DNA of 64,000 nucleotides from an uncultured Bacteroidales bacterium (GTDB lineage Bacteria > Bacteroidota > Bacteroidia > Bacteroidales > Muribaculaceae): positions 1 to 64,000 of the forward strand of contig CACYVC010000005.1 in NCBI GenBank assembly GCA_902777835.1. Reading direction: 5' to 3'. This document shows positions 7,389 to 16,234 of the stretch, one piece after another (position 1 is the first letter of the stretch; every line of letters starts with the position of its first letter). The notes under the pieces were generated by a model, which did not search any database, was not told the DNA's origin, and was given only the letters and a program-made list of their open reading frames with translations. Both the position numbers and the translations under genes were made by a program.

Positions 7389-9146
7389 CTATTTTTCAAA
7401 ATATGTTTTATTCTCAACTTTTCGTTTCAGGATATCACTATCGGGACTAAGTTCAAGTGCCTTTTCCCACTGTTTCACTGCCTCGTCCTTATCACCAGTC
7501 ATGTATAGGATGTCACCATAATGCTCTATTATATCTGAGCTAGGCTCATCAGAGTTATTTATCGCCGACTTGATATAGAACAGCGCCATGTCATAGTTCT
7601 TCTTCTTGAAATACACCCAAGCATAGGTATCGATGAATGTGGCATTATTAGGATTGGCATTTACCGCTTTAGCCGCCATGCTTTCGGCCTTGTCGAGGTT
7701 CTTCTCACTGAGCGAGAGAAAATAGGCATAGTTGTTCATAACGCTGGTGTTTCCAGGGCAGATGCTCAAAGCATGATCATAGAGTTTATAAGCGCCTATG
7801 GAGTCGCCCATCTCCACCAGAACGTCGCCCTTGCCGCCTAGAAGGTCGCTATAGAGCTCGTTGTCCTTCACGCTATCAACCAGTGCCAGGGCATCGTCAT
7901 AGATGGCGATAGCTTTGTCATATTCCTTCATCTGATAGTATAGCGGAGCGATATATCGGTACAAATCCATGTTCTCAGGGTTATACTCTAGTGCTTTCTT
8001 TGCGGCCTCTATGGCCTTGGGATAATTCTCATCTAAAACATTGACTACCATCAACCGCTGCCATGCTTGAGCATTAGTTGGATCAAGGTCTAGGCCATAG
8101 CCCAATTCCTCAACGGCATGCTTGTAGTCTTTTATCGTTGAGAAATACATGCTATAGAGCTCGTGTACCTTAGGCTCAAGTGGATGCTGCTCTATCATCA
8201 CCTTGAAAAGGTTGTTTACTCGATCGGTAGAGTCGTTGCGCATAATCTGTGTTGACGTGTATTGAGTAAGCACGTCGAGTTTTGTGTCAACATCAAGTCC
8301 TGGTGACACAAGAGCGTTGTAGATTTCCTTGTCGTAGTTGATTGAATCTCCCTTCGCATCATAATACTGGGCTTTGGCAAAATACACATTGCCATTATTG
8401 GGCTCCAACTCTTGAGCACGGTCCAAGTAATATATAGCGCTGTCGGGCATGCCAAACTGATTGAACATCTCGCTCATCACAAGGTTGTAGCTCACATTGG
8501 CAGGTGCTGTACTGTATAGGTGACGCATCTGCTCAATGGCACCAATGGTGTCGCCAATTTCGGTATACAACGCCGCTTTATAGGCAGTGGTCTCGATTGA
8601 CTCTCCCTCAAACTCCTCGATGCGCTCATATACCTTTAGCGCTTCCTCAAACTTATCGTTGCGCACGTAGGCCGCTGCCAGTCGCATTTGAACCGCAGTC
8701 TTCGTGGGATTGATTTCGGCAAGCTTCTCTATCACCTCTAGGGCCATATCATAGCGTCCCAAGGTCATGCAAGCGTCACTGTAGTATGACGCCTCATAGT
8801 AGTCCTCGGGGTGAGCGTCAACATGCTTCTTCATCAAAGCGAGGCCACGCTCCATGTCTTCTTTTGAGCTATTGTCCTTCAACAACAACAGGTAGCCGTA
8901 GTAATATGCGGCTGCAGTGTTGGTGCTATCGAGATGGTGAGCATACTTGATTAGGTCGAAGTAGGCAGCGATGCTGTCACTCTCCTTCAAGGCATGTGCT
9001 TGCAAGTAGATATAGTCGGCCTTGCGCTTGTCTTGCAGCGACACTGCCGAAGCGCCAACCGTGCTTTTGCTATTTTTTGCCATCGCAGGCCCCATTATAG
9101 CCATAACGACAAGCACCAATATTGTTATGCTGAGAAATTTCTTCAT
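7389..9146 (-). CDS. Periplasmic TPR-repeat protein
   Basis: 585 residues from the ATG at 9146, which begins a clean signal peptide (MKKFLSITILVLVVMAIMG). A second ATG at 9170 overlaps the dut stop as ATGA and would add eight residues; it cannot be excluded. After the signal, the chain is a long run of tetratricopeptide repeats, about a dozen, with typical spacing of Ala, Tyr and Pro (for example DLDPTNAQAWQRL and ALEYNPENMDLYRYIAPLYY). TPR superhelices bind partner proteins; no enzymatic domain is seen. It lies between dut and the DUF4292 lipoprotein, so a scaffold role in outer-membrane assembly is plausible but unproven. Confidence 0.85.
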   Translation of the reverse strand: MKKFLSITILVLVVMAIMGPAMAKNSKSTVGASAVSLQDKRKADYIYLQAHALKESDSIAAYFDLIKYAHHLDSTNTAAAYYYGYLLLLKDNSSKEDMERGLALMKKHVDAHPEDYYEASYYSDACMTLGRYDMALEVIEKLAEINPTKTAVQMRLAAAYVRNDKFEEALKVYERIEEFEGESIETTAYKAALYTEIGDTIGAIEQMRHLYSTAPANVSYNLVMSEMFNQFGMPDSAIYYLDRAQELEPNNGNVYFAKAQYYDAKGDSINYDKEIYNALVSPGLDVDTKLDVLTQYTSTQIMRNDSTDRVNNLFKVMIEQHPLEPKVHELYSMYFSTIKDYKHAVEELGYGLDLDPTNAQAWQRLMVVNVLDENYPKAIEAAKKALEYNPENMDLYRYIAPLYYQMKEYDKAIAIYDDALALVDSVKDNELYSDLLGGKGDVLVEMGDSIGAYKLYDHALSICPGNTSVMNNYAYFLSLSEKNLDKAESMAAKAVNANPNNATFIDTYAWVYFKKKNYDMALFYIKSAINNSDEPSSDIIEHYGDILYMTGDKDEAVKQWEKALELSPDSDILKRKVENKTYFEK

Positions 9147-9166
9147 TATTAGGTTATTGAAAAATA

Positions 9167-9613
9167 TCATTTACTACCGGTGTGCCCAAAGCCTCCTGCG
9201 CCACGCTCAGTGTCGCCAAGTTCTTCAGCCTGCACCCACTCCACTGTAGAGTGCCGTGCCACCACCATCTGGCACACGCGCTCACCATTCTCAATGGTCT
9301 GTGGTTCATTGCCGAGGTTGGCAAGAATCACACACACCTCACCACGATAATCGGCATCGATAGTTCCTGGCGAGTTGAGCACAGTGAGCCCGCGCTTTAA
9401 GGCCAATCCGCTACGGGGTCTTATTTGGCACTCATAGCCTGACGGCAGCTCAATATATATTCCCGTTGGGATAAGTGCGCGATCCATGGGTTGCAGCACC
9501 ACTGGCTCGCTTAGCCATGCCCTAAGGTCCATGCCTGCACTCAATTCAGTGCTGTAGGCTGGCAAAGCGTTTGGGCTCTTGTTTACTATTCTCACTTTTA
9601 CTTTGTCAATCAT
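9167..9613 (-). CDS. dut: dUTP diphosphatase
   Basis: 148 residues, the usual length of trimeric dUTPase, which hydrolyses dUTP to dUMP and pyrophosphate and so limits uracil in DNA. All five motifs are visible: [17 protein letters not shown], the uridine-binding [24 protein letters not shown], and the C-terminal GAGGFGHTG arm. It follows the ABC ATPase gene by 29 bases in the long operon and its stop region overlaps the alternative start of the TPR gene. Confidence 0.97.
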   Translation of the reverse strand: MIDKVKVRIVNKSPNALPAYSTELSAGMDLRAWLSEPVVLQPMDRALIPTGIYIELPSGYECQIRPRSGLALKRGLTVLNSPGTIDADYRGEVCVILANLGNEPQTIENGERVCQMVVARHSTVEWVQAEELGDTERGAGGFGHTGSK

Positions 9614-9642
9614 AGTAATATATAAACGTATTTATATTCTAT

Positions 9643-10617
9643 TTATTTGAAATATTCAACAACATCTTTCACGCTTGCCACTATTTTTCCATTGGGCAGA
9701 GTTATCTTATCGGAAGCAACAATTTCAAGGACAAAGGGCGAGGCTGCATCTATAGCAATGCCGTTACGCAGCAAAGCGTTGGTCATGCAACGCGTCAAGT
9801 TAGAATCATCACATTTTAGTTTAACCTTTACCTTCGTAGGCAACTGAGCCTCGTAGTCACAAAGGTTGCCGTTGAAGAATATTGACGTGTCGCCAAACAC
9901 GCGGTCCATAGCGCCACTCATCACCACCGTCTCGGTTGAACCTGTAATTACTTCATGGTCGCTAGTAATAACCCAAAGCTCATCGGCAAGTAGCAACGAC
10001 TGAGAGATGTCGTGGCTAGATAACAGCACTGCCTTGTTCTGCTCGTGTGCCAACTTATGAAGAAGCTGCATCGTCTCAATGCGGCTTGCCACATCGAGGA
10101 AGGCTGTGGGCTCATCGAGCACAATGATTGGAGTTTCCTGCGCCAATGCCTTGGCAATCATCGCCTTCTGACGCTCGCCGTCACTCAGACTCGCTATGTG
10201 CTGTTGCGCCTTATGCGATATTCCCACTGCCTCAAGGCACTGGTTCACCACTTCCTTATCGTGCTTACTTAAGCGGCCCAAGAAACCAGTATGCGGCTGA
10301 CGGCCCAACGCCACAAGTTCGCTGATGGTGAACGCCCCGCCCATAATGCGCTCGGTAGCCACGAGAGCCACAAGTCGAGAGAGCTGGTGTTTGGTAATCA
10401 AAGATGATGGGTTACCATCAATCTCCACGCTGCCTTCGATGGGCGCATTGTCGCAAGTGATGGCTCTAATCAGTGTTGACTTGCCGGCGCCATTACGACC
10501 TAGCAGGGCAACTAGTGAGCCTTGCTCAAGTTTCAAATTCAGTCCCTTGAGCAAAGTAGTTCTTTTGCTACCTTGCCCAAAACCAACCGCCATATCGTGA
10601 GTTTGAAGTATTGCCAT
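9643..10617 (-). CDS. FecE/BtuD-type ABC transporter ATPase with C-terminal extension
   Basis: 324 residues. The first 250 are an ABC ATPase: Walker A GRNGAGKSTL near residue 40, signature LSDGERQKAMIAKAL near 145, Walker B VLDEPTAFLD near 165 and the switch His in LLSSHD. It powers uptake with the FecCD permease encoded two bases downstream of its own operon neighbour. Residues 255-324 form an extra domain not present in plain FecE/BtuD proteins, with a KVKVKLKCDD segment and a GKIVASVKDVVEYF tail. Such extensions occur in Bacteroidota members but I know no function. Iron-siderophore, haem or cobalamin are all possible substrates. Confidence 0.88.
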   Translation of the reverse strand: MAILQTHDMAVGFGQGSKRTTLLKGLNLKLEQGSLVALLGRNGAGKSTLIRAITCDNAPIEGSVEIDGNPSSLITKHQLSRLVALVATERIMGGAFTISELVALGRQPHTGFLGRLSKHDKEVVNQCLEAVGISHKAQQHIASLSDGERQKAMIAKALAQETPIIVLDEPTAFLDVASRIETMQLLHKLAHEQNKAVLLSSHDISQSLLLADELWVITSDHEVITGSTETVVMSGAMDRVFGDTSIFFNGNLCDYEAQLPTKVKVKLKCDDSNLTRCMTNALLRNGIAIDAASPFVLEIVASDKITLPNGKIVASVKDVVEYFK

Positions 10618-10619
10618 AA

Positions 10620-11663
10620 TCAGTTGAAATAGTTAATCTTGCGACGGTTGATAATGATATAGATAATGATAGGTACGCCAATGATGGGTGTGATAGCATT
10701 GATGGGAATAATGCCATGCGGAGAGCTCACGCTAATAAGAGAGCATAGCAGCGCTGTCACTGCACCTGTGAGCATTGTCACTGGCATCAACCTACTGTGG
10801 TCGCTGGTGTTTAGAGCTAGGCGAGCGATGTGTGGCACAACCAATCCCAAAAAGCCGATAGGACCGCAAAATGCGGTAACTACAGCAGTCAGCACGCCAG
10901 TGATGAGCAACAGCAGGTTGCGAGTGCGGTGTGTGTTCACGCCCAGATTCTGAGCATAACGGGTGCCAAGCAACAGGGCGTTGAGTGGTTTTATCATCAG
11001 CATCGATGCCACAAGCGACAGCACTATCACTATCGCAAAAATGGGCATCTGGTCAAGCGAAACGCCAGTGAAATTTCCGAAGCCCCAATACACATAACTC
11101 TGAAGTCCCTGCTCGGTCGCTACAGAATTGAGCAAAGATATGATACTCGACGCCAGATAACTCACTAATATACCCATTATCAGTAGCATCGTCGAACTCT
11201 TTACAATCGAAGCAAACACCATTAGAATCACCAACACCACAGCAGCGCCAAGGATTGCGGCAAGTAATGTAGCCATATAGCCACCTATAGTGTCGCCCAT
11301 CACACCGCCTATAGTGCCTCCCATCGCAAGCATGACAATGGCGACTCCAAGTCCAGCTCCAGTTGATACACCAAGAATTGAGGGCCCAGCAAGGGGGTTA
11401 TTGAAGGTGGTCTGCAGCAGCAAGCCACTCACGCTCAGTGCCGCTCCTGCAAGAATTGCTGTCAATATCATAGGTACTCGCGACTCCAACACTATTGTGT
11501 TGAGCGCCGCATTGCCACTATCATTGCCCATCAAAATAGAGAAGATAACGCTTGCGTCAATGTGAACCGAGCCAAATAGCAGACATGCTACCACCAGCAC
11601 CAGCAACATCGATGTGAGCACGATGGTGACAACCGAGAACCTATGAGAACCTGTGTTAGCCAT
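10620..11663 (-). CDS. FecCD-family ABC transporter permease
   Basis: 347 residues with about ten membrane helices in the BtuC/FecCD layout. Recognisable segments include GAALSVSGLLLQTTFNNPLAGPSILG, ALLLGTRYAQNLGVN (the coupling region) and FCGPIGFLGLVVPHIARL. It forms the membrane channel of a type II importer for an iron chelate, haem or cobalamin. It sits between the binding lipoprotein (8 bases upstream) and the ATPase (2 bases downstream), a complete importer of three genes. Confidence 0.93.
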   Translation of the reverse strand: MANTGSHRFSVVTIVLTSMLLVLVVACLLFGSVHIDASVIFSILMGNDSGNAALNTIVLESRVPMILTAILAGAALSVSGLLLQTTFNNPLAGPSILGVSTGAGLGVAIVMLAMGGTIGGVMGDTIGGYMATLLAAILGAAVVLVILMVFASIVKSSTMLLIMGILVSYLASSIISLLNSVATEQGLQSYVYWGFGNFTGVSLDQMPIFAIVIVLSLVASMLMIKPLNALLLGTRYAQNLGVNTHRTRNLLLLITGVLTAVVTAFCGPIGFLGLVVPHIARLALNTSDHSRLMPVTMLTGAVTALLCSLISVSSPHGIIPINAITPIIGVPIIIYIIINRRKINYFN

Positions 11664-11671
11664 TGAGCAAA

Positions 11672-12793
11672 TTATTGTTCGATTTTTTTGAAAAACTGTA
11701 GCTGATAGTCAATATCCTGATCGGGGTGGAAAATCTTGAAATATTCCATAAGGAGCACCTCGGGATGAAATGGAAAGCGGTCAAAAAAATGGGTTGTATT
11801 AGTATCGCACACATACACATTGCCAGTCTGGAAAGCCTTAATCTTCTCATTTAGCGAGTATGAGGATTTCAGGTCGGCTAGAGTGCGTATGGCAGGAGAT
11901 TTCAGTAGCCAGATGTCGGCATTCTGGGCCTTGACAAGCACCTGGTTGAAGTCAAGGGTGAGCGAACCGGTATTTTTGTCATCGGCCCACGGATAATTGC
12001 CACCAGCGTCCTTGATGAACTGTGCCATATAGCTCTGACCTCCAGGCACATTCCAGATGCCGCTAATAACATTCTCGGTGAGCACAATAGGTTTACTCAA
12101 GTTTTTACTCGACACCATTTCTTTCACTTTGTTATAGTCGGCAACAACCTTATTATAGATTTTGTCGGCAACGTCACGCTTGCCAAGCAGTTCGCCATAG
12201 AATTTTATCCACTCTGCCCTGCCAAGAGGAGTGAACTCCATATAGTCGGCACATTCCACAATAGGAATTTTTAGTCTCTCAATCTGACCGTAAGTAGCAT
12301 CTTGATAGGGCGACAGCAAAATGGCATCGGGGTTCATCTCTATCACCTTCTCCACAGTGGGCTGCATCGAATTGCCACAATCGGTGATTGTGCCATCGGC
12401 CAAACCTTTGGCAATAATAGAGTCATTGAAATATTGGGCATCACACACACCACGCACCACATCACCACCAAGCTCTTGAAGCACACTAGAGTGGACCGAC
12501 GAATAGACCAGCACATTTTGTAAGGGAGTTCTCACCACGGTGCCATTGGGAAGGTCCTTGGGCATCTCACTGTCACGAGGCACGAGCAGATAAGTTTGGA
12601 GCAACTTTGTCGTGTCCCACGGATTGACAATTTCTACCTTAGTGTAACCATCTTCATGACTGATAGACAGAAGTTTTGCCTCAACAACCCCTTTCCGAGT
12701 ATTATCTCGCTCCAACGACTGGTTTGAGTTTCGGCAAGCACCTGCTGTAAGTAATAATACAAATGCGAAAAACGTGAATAAACTGCGTGTCAT
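11672..12793 (-). CDS. ABC transporter substrate-binding lipoprotein (BtuF/FepB-like)
   Basis: 373 residues with a lipoprotein signal (MTRSLFTFFAFVLLLTAGAC, Cys at 20). The rest fits the TroA/periplasmic-binding class III fold: an N-lobe with VVRTPLQNVLVYSSVHSSVL and DAILLSPYQDAT, a long connecting helix, and a C-lobe with NADIWLLKSPAIRTLADLKS. It captures the ligand for the adjacent FecCD permease. The ligand cannot be fixed: no cobalamin riboswitch is visible upstream, which mildly favours iron or haem. It is the first gene of the long operon and has its own promoter box at 12817-12824. Confidence 0.88.
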   Translation of the reverse strand: MTRSLFTFFAFVLLLTAGACRNSNQSLERDNTRKGVVEAKLLSISHEDGYTKVEIVNPWDTTKLLQTYLLVPRDSEMPKDLPNGTVVRTPLQNVLVYSSVHSSVLQELGGDVVRGVCDAQYFNDSIIAKGLADGTITDCGNSMQPTVEKVIEMNPDAILLSPYQDATYGQIERLKIPIVECADYMEFTPLGRAEWIKFYGELLGKRDVADKIYNKVVADYNKVKEMVSSKNLSKPIVLTENVISGIWNVPGGQSYMAQFIKDAGGNYPWADDKNTGSLTLDFNQVLVKAQNADIWLLKSPAIRTLADLKSSYSLNEKIKAFQTGNVYVCDTNTTHFFDRFPFHPEVLLMEYFKIFHPDQDIDYQLQFFKKIEQ

Positions 12794-12816
12794 ATTTATC
12801 TTTTGCTAATAACTTA

Positions 12817-12824
12817 CAAAGGTA
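12817..12824 (-). promoter_or_regulatory. Promoter -7 box for the ten-gene operon
   Basis: TACCTTTG on the minus strand, 24 bases before the ATG at 12793. It is the only good box seen upstream of the whole minus-strand run down to 1869. Confidence 0.6.
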
Positions 12825-12867
12825 CGCATTTTTTTTGCTTCACAGCAGTTTTGTTGAGGAAATATTG

Positions 12868-12875
12868 TAATTTTG
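12868..12875 (+). promoter_or_regulatory. Promoter -7 box for the HAD phosphatase
   Basis: TAATTTTG ends only nine bases before the ATG at 12885, so the predicted transcript would have a leader of a few bases at most. It faces away from the operon promoter at 12817-12824. Confidence 0.6.
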
Positions 12876-12884
12876 CACTTCAAG

Positions 12885-13535
12885 ATGGCGAAATTCAAGC
12901 ACATAATTTTTGACTTCGACGGCACCATTGCCGACACCTCACTCATCATCCTTGCCACGATGCAGGCCACAATGCGTGAGAGACACCTTAACGTGGCTAC
13001 TCCCGAGGCGATAAAACAAGTAATTGGGTTCCCACTCAAGGACTGCTTCACTCACATATATCCTGGCATGAGCGAAACAGAAGCGCTAGAATGTGCCAGC
13101 ACTTACTGCACTATCTTCGACGCCAACAAATCGTCGCTAATTCCCACCCTTTTCCCACATGTGGGTGAAACTCTTGACACTCTAAGCCAGCGTGGCATCA
13201 CAATGAGCGTGGCTTCGTCGAGAGGCAATGGATCACTTGTAGAACTGCTAGAGATGCTAAAAGTGAGGCATCACTTTGCAATGGTGGTAGGCGTGGATAA
13301 TGTTGCTAATGCAAAGCCCGACCCTGAGGCAATTATCCACATTCTTAAGGCCATGAATGTCGATGCAAGCGACGCCCTTATTGTTGGCGACATGCCTGTT
13401 GATATCGCAATGGGCAAAAACGCCCTCACCAAGACCTGTGCCGTGACTTGGGGCAACTCATCTAGCAATGATCTGATGAAAACTAACCCCGATTATCTCA
13501 TCGACGATTTCAGCCAGTTGCTAAAACTATTGTAG
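12885..13535 (+). CDS. HAD-superfamily phosphatase (phosphoglycolate phosphatase-like)
   Basis: 216 residues from the ATG at 12885. An in-frame ATG at 12873 lies inside the promoter box, so it is not used. The four HAD motifs are present: FDFDGTIADT with the nucleophile Asp, VASSRGNGS, the Lys in AKPDPEA, and VGDMPVDIAMG. The cap after motif 1 is the small alpha-helical type of Gph/PGMB-like enzymes. The substrate is unknown; house-cleaning of phosphoglycolate or pyrophosphate would be typical. It is a single-gene unit, convergent with the P-type ATPase. Confidence 0.85.
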   Translation: MAKFKHIIFDFDGTIADTSLIILATMQATMRERHLNVATPEAIKQVIGFPLKDCFTHIYPGMSETEALECASTYCTIFDANKSSLIPTLFPHVGETLDTLSQRGITMSVASSRGNGSLVELLEMLKVRHHFAMVVGVDNVANAKPDPEAIIHILKAMNVDASDALIVGDMPVDIAMGKNALTKTCAVTWGNSSSNDLMKTNPDYLIDDFSQLLKLL

Positions 13536-13538
13536 CAA

Positions 13539-13559
13539 GCATTGTGTACTGTGCATTAT
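13539..13559. repeat. Short heptamer array between convergent genes
   Basis: Three 7-bp words in register (GCATTGT, GTACTGT, GCATTAT) fill the 20-bp gap between two convergent genes and cover the stop codon of the P-type ATPase at 13556. Confidence 0.45.
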
Positions 13560-15526
13560 TTAAGTGCTCGCATAGAGTTGAGGACTGCAAGAACTGTCAC
13601 GCCCACGTCGGCGAAAACTGCCATCCACATGGTGGCAACACCTAGGGTGGCGAGAACAAGCACGGCGAGCTTTACACCTATTGCAAACCACACATTCTGG
13701 CGCGCAATACCCAGTGTGCGACGAGCTATTGCTATAGCACGGGCTATCTTAGTGGGTTTGTCGTCCATCAGCACTACGTCGGCAGCTTCGATCGCAGCAT
13801 CACTGCCTAAGCCACCCATTGCAATGCCCACATCGGCACGTGCCAGCACTGGAGCGTCGTTGATGCCGTCGCCCACGAAAGCCAAAGACTTGCCGTCGGT
13901 TTTCTCCCTTAGCAGCCGCTCCACATGCTCAACCTTATCGGTAGGCATCAATTGGCTATAGCACTCCCCTATTCCCAGTTTGTGAGCCACATCCTCACCC
14001 ACCTCGTTGCGGTCGCCAGTGAGCATCACAATGCTTTCCACGCCAGCTGCTTTAAGGTCAGAGATTGCCTGCTGGCTCTCCTCTTTTACCTTGTCGTTGA
14101 TGGTGATGTGCCCGGCATAGTCGCCATCAATCGCAATATGGACTATCGTGCCAGCATGGCGGCAATCGGCGCAGTCGTGCCAATGGGCACCCACAGCATC
14201 CATCATGCGGGTGTTGCCCACACACACCATCTTGCCATCGACAATGGCTCTAACTCCCTGTCCTGCTACTTCCTCAACATCAGTCACAGTGCAACCATCG
14301 GTAGCCTCATCGGGGAAGGCGTCGCGAAGCGCAGCACCGATGGGATGAGTGGAGAAATGCTCCACGTGGGCGGCAAGGTGCAGCAAGTGGTGTTCGTCGA
14401 AACTGTCGGGGTGAACCGCCGAGACCTCAAACTGCCCATGCGTCAAGGTGCCTGTTTTGTCTAGAACCACCGTGCCAACTTGTGCCAGCACATCCATGTA
14501 GCTCGCGCCCTTGATGAGTATGCCCTGCCTTGATGCGCCACCTATGCCGCCAAAGAAAGCTAGCGGCACACTGATTACCAAGGCGCATGGGCACGACACA
14601 ATCAAGAACATTAAGGCACGATAGAGCCATGTGTGGAACGCCCCGCCAAAGAGAGGAGGGATTACAGCCAGCAGCACGGCGGCAAGCACCACTACTGGGG
14701 TGTAGATGCGCGCAAAACGAGTGATAAACGTCTCAGCCTTTGACTTTTTGTGGCTGGAGTGCTCCACCAAGTCGATAATTTTTGACACCGTACTGTCACC
14801 AAAACTCTTAGTGGTTCGCACTTTTATCACGCCCGATAGATTCACGCAACCCGAAATCACCTCGTCGCCTACCAACACCTCTCGAGGCACACTCTCACCT
14901 GTGAGTGCAACAGTGTTGAGCGACGTTGCACCCGCACTTATCACACCATCGAGCGGAACTTTCTCACCGGGCTTGATGACAATGGTCTCACCAACATTAA
15001 CCTCGCTAGGCTCTACAGAAACCACAGCACCATCACGCTCCACATTGGCCACATCAGGGCGTATGTCCATTAGGTGAGAAATGCTCTCGCGGCTCTTGCC
15101 CTCGGCATAGCCCTCAAAGAGTTCGCCCACCTGAAAGAACAGCATCACAAACACCGCCTCGGGGAACTGCGTCTCAGCTCCTGGCAAGAAACCTATGCAT
15201 AGAGCGCCAATGGTAGCTATCGACATCAGGAAATGCTCGTTGAAAGCATCGCCATGGGCCAAACCCTCGGCAGCCTCCTTGAGCGTTTCATGGCCTATGA
15301 GCAGATAAGGAACAAGATAAACGAGAAGCAACTGCCAAGTGGCAAGATTGCAAGTTTTCTCAATTATCACAGCCCCTACCAGTAACACCGCAGTCACTGC
15401 AATCAATATTATTGACTTCTTCAAACTGCCATGCTCGTGATTATGCTCATGATGATGCTCATGACTATGATCGTGCTCATGCTCGTGGGAGCAACAGTCG
15501 CAATGTGAATGATGATTATGTGCCAT
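13556..15526 (-). CDS. Heavy-metal P1B-type ATPase (Zn/Cd/Pb/Co exporter), His-rich N-terminus
   Basis: 656 residues. A transmembrane CPC motif (VSCPCALVIS, near residue 310), phosphorylation motif DKTGTLTHG (near 355), the HP-type segment THPIGAAL and hinge GDGINDAPVLA (near 555) define a P1B ATPase that pumps soft metal ions out of the cytoplasm. The CPC type with a C-terminal MAVFADVGVTVLAVLNSMR helix fits the ZntA/CadA group. Instead of the usual HMA domain, the first 35 residues are a His/Cys-rich metal-binding tail with repeated HEH and HDH units. Its promoter box (15590) and an overlapping palindrome (15609-15625) suggest metal-dependent repression. Confidence 0.92.
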   Translation of the reverse strand: MAHNHHSHCDCCSHEHEHDHSHEHHHEHNHEHGSLKKSIILIAVTAVLLVGAVIIEKTCNLATWQLLLVYLVPYLLIGHETLKEAAEGLAHGDAFNEHFLMSIATIGALCIGFLPGAETQFPEAVFVMLFFQVGELFEGYAEGKSRESISHLMDIRPDVANVERDGAVVSVEPSEVNVGETIVIKPGEKVPLDGVISAGATSLNTVALTGESVPREVLVGDEVISGCVNLSGVIKVRTTKSFGDSTVSKIIDLVEHSSHKKSKAETFITRFARIYTPVVVLAAVLLAVIPPLFGGAFHTWLYRALMFLIVSCPCALVISVPLAFFGGIGGASRQGILIKGASYMDVLAQVGTVVLDKTGTLTHGQFEVSAVHPDSFDEHHLLHLAAHVEHFSTHPIGAALRDAFPDEATDGCTVTDVEEVAGQGVRAIVDGKMVCVGNTRMMDAVGAHWHDCADCRHAGTIVHIAIDGDYAGHITINDKVKEESQQAISDLKAAGVESIVMLTGDRNEVGEDVAHKLGIGECYSQLMPTDKVEHVERLLREKTDGKSLAFVGDGINDAPVLARADVGIAMGGLGSDAAIEAADVVLMDDKPTKIARAIAIARRTLGIARQNVWFAIGVKLAVLVLATLGVATMWMAVFADVGVTVLAVLNSMRALK

Positions 15527-15589
15527 AATAATATATTAAATGTATAAGCAAGGCTGTAAGCCAACCCGCATTATTAATTATTTACGCTG

Positions 15590-15597
15590 CAAAGTTA
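15590..15597 (-). promoter_or_regulatory. Promoter -7 box for the metal ATPase
   Basis: TAACTTTG on the minus strand, 64 bases before the ATG at 15526, giving a leader of roughly 55 to 60 bases. Confidence 0.6.
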
Positions 15598-15608
15598 AGA
15601 CAAAGTTC

Positions 15609-15625
15609 TTGCAACCAAGTTGCAA
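15609..15625. promoter_or_regulatory. Palindromic operator candidate at the metal ATPase promoter
   Basis: TTGCAACCAAGTTGCAA is a perfect inverted repeat (7-bp arms, 3-bp centre) in the -33 region of the promoter at 15590-15597. A dimeric metal sensor would fit there, but none is encoded nearby. Confidence 0.5.
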
Positions 15626-15687
15626 AGTTTCCTTAGGCATCCTTGACATTAATTGGTCAATAATAAAACTATTTTTAAAAAAAATTT

Positions 15688-15695
15688 TACTTTTG
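15688..15695 (+). promoter_or_regulatory. Promoter -7 box for the first ECF module
   Basis: TACTTTTG lies 38 bases before the ATG of the sigma gene at 15734, so housekeeping sigma can start this operon. Confidence 0.55.
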
Positions 15696-15733
15696 TGGTT
15701 TAGTAAATCGGTTTCTATGTGTATATATAGTGT

Positions 15734-16234
15734 ATGACACAACGAGAACTACAAGTTGAGCGACTCTTTAAGCTGCATTATCGTGCGATGTATAGGCTGG
15801 CCAGCATACTGCTTCACGATGATGACGAGAGCAAAGACATTGTGCACGATGTCTTTGCTAGGCTACTTGCACAGCAAGTGGAGCTTAATGAAGACACTGC
15901 TCAATCCTACCTATTATTAAGCGTGCGCAATAGGTGCATGAATGTGATTCGCAATCGCAACATTCACGAACAAGTACACCGTTACTTATTGTACGACAAT
16001 GAATTGGAACATACTTCACCCGAAAATCTTGAGCATGAGATTGAAGTGCTCAAAGTGGGTGTAAACGAGTTATTCCCGCCTATTTGTCGTGAGGTGATAC
16101 ACCTGCATTTTGCCGAGGGCTTGTCCTTCCGTGAAATTGCACTGCGCTTGGATGTGAGCGAAACCACCATCTACAAGCACTTGCGCAACGCACTTGACCA
16201 ATTACGTCAAACACTTAAAAACGCAGAGCAATGA
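15734..16234 (+). CDS. ECF sigma factor, FecI-like, module 1
   Basis: 166 residues with region 2 (LFKLHYRAMYRLASILLHDDDESKDIVHDVFARL) and region 4 (FPPICREVIHLHFAEGLSFREIALRLDVSETTIYKHLRNALDQL), and nothing between but a short linker. This is a Bacteroidota RpoE/FecI-type ECF sigma factor. Its stop overlaps the start of the membrane anti-sigma gene (ATGA), followed by the same overlap into a TonB transducer with an STN domain: the classic sigma, anti-sigma, outer-membrane transducer cascade. It therefore probably directs transcription of outer-membrane genes in this region once the receptor meets its ligand. Confidence 0.9.
   Translation: MTQRELQVERLFKLHYRAMYRLASILLHDDDESKDIVHDVFARLLAQQVELNEDTAQSYLLLSVRNRCMNVIRNRNIHEQVHRYLLYDNELEHTSPENLEHEIEVLKVGVNELFPPICREVIHLHFAEGLSFREIALRLDVSETTIYKHLRNALDQLRQTLKNAEQ

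Noticed and set aside
11656-12870. Cobalamin riboswitch before the ABC importer
   Set aside because: The spacer upstream of 12793 is under 80 bases and has no B12-box-like sequence, so the substrate is left open.
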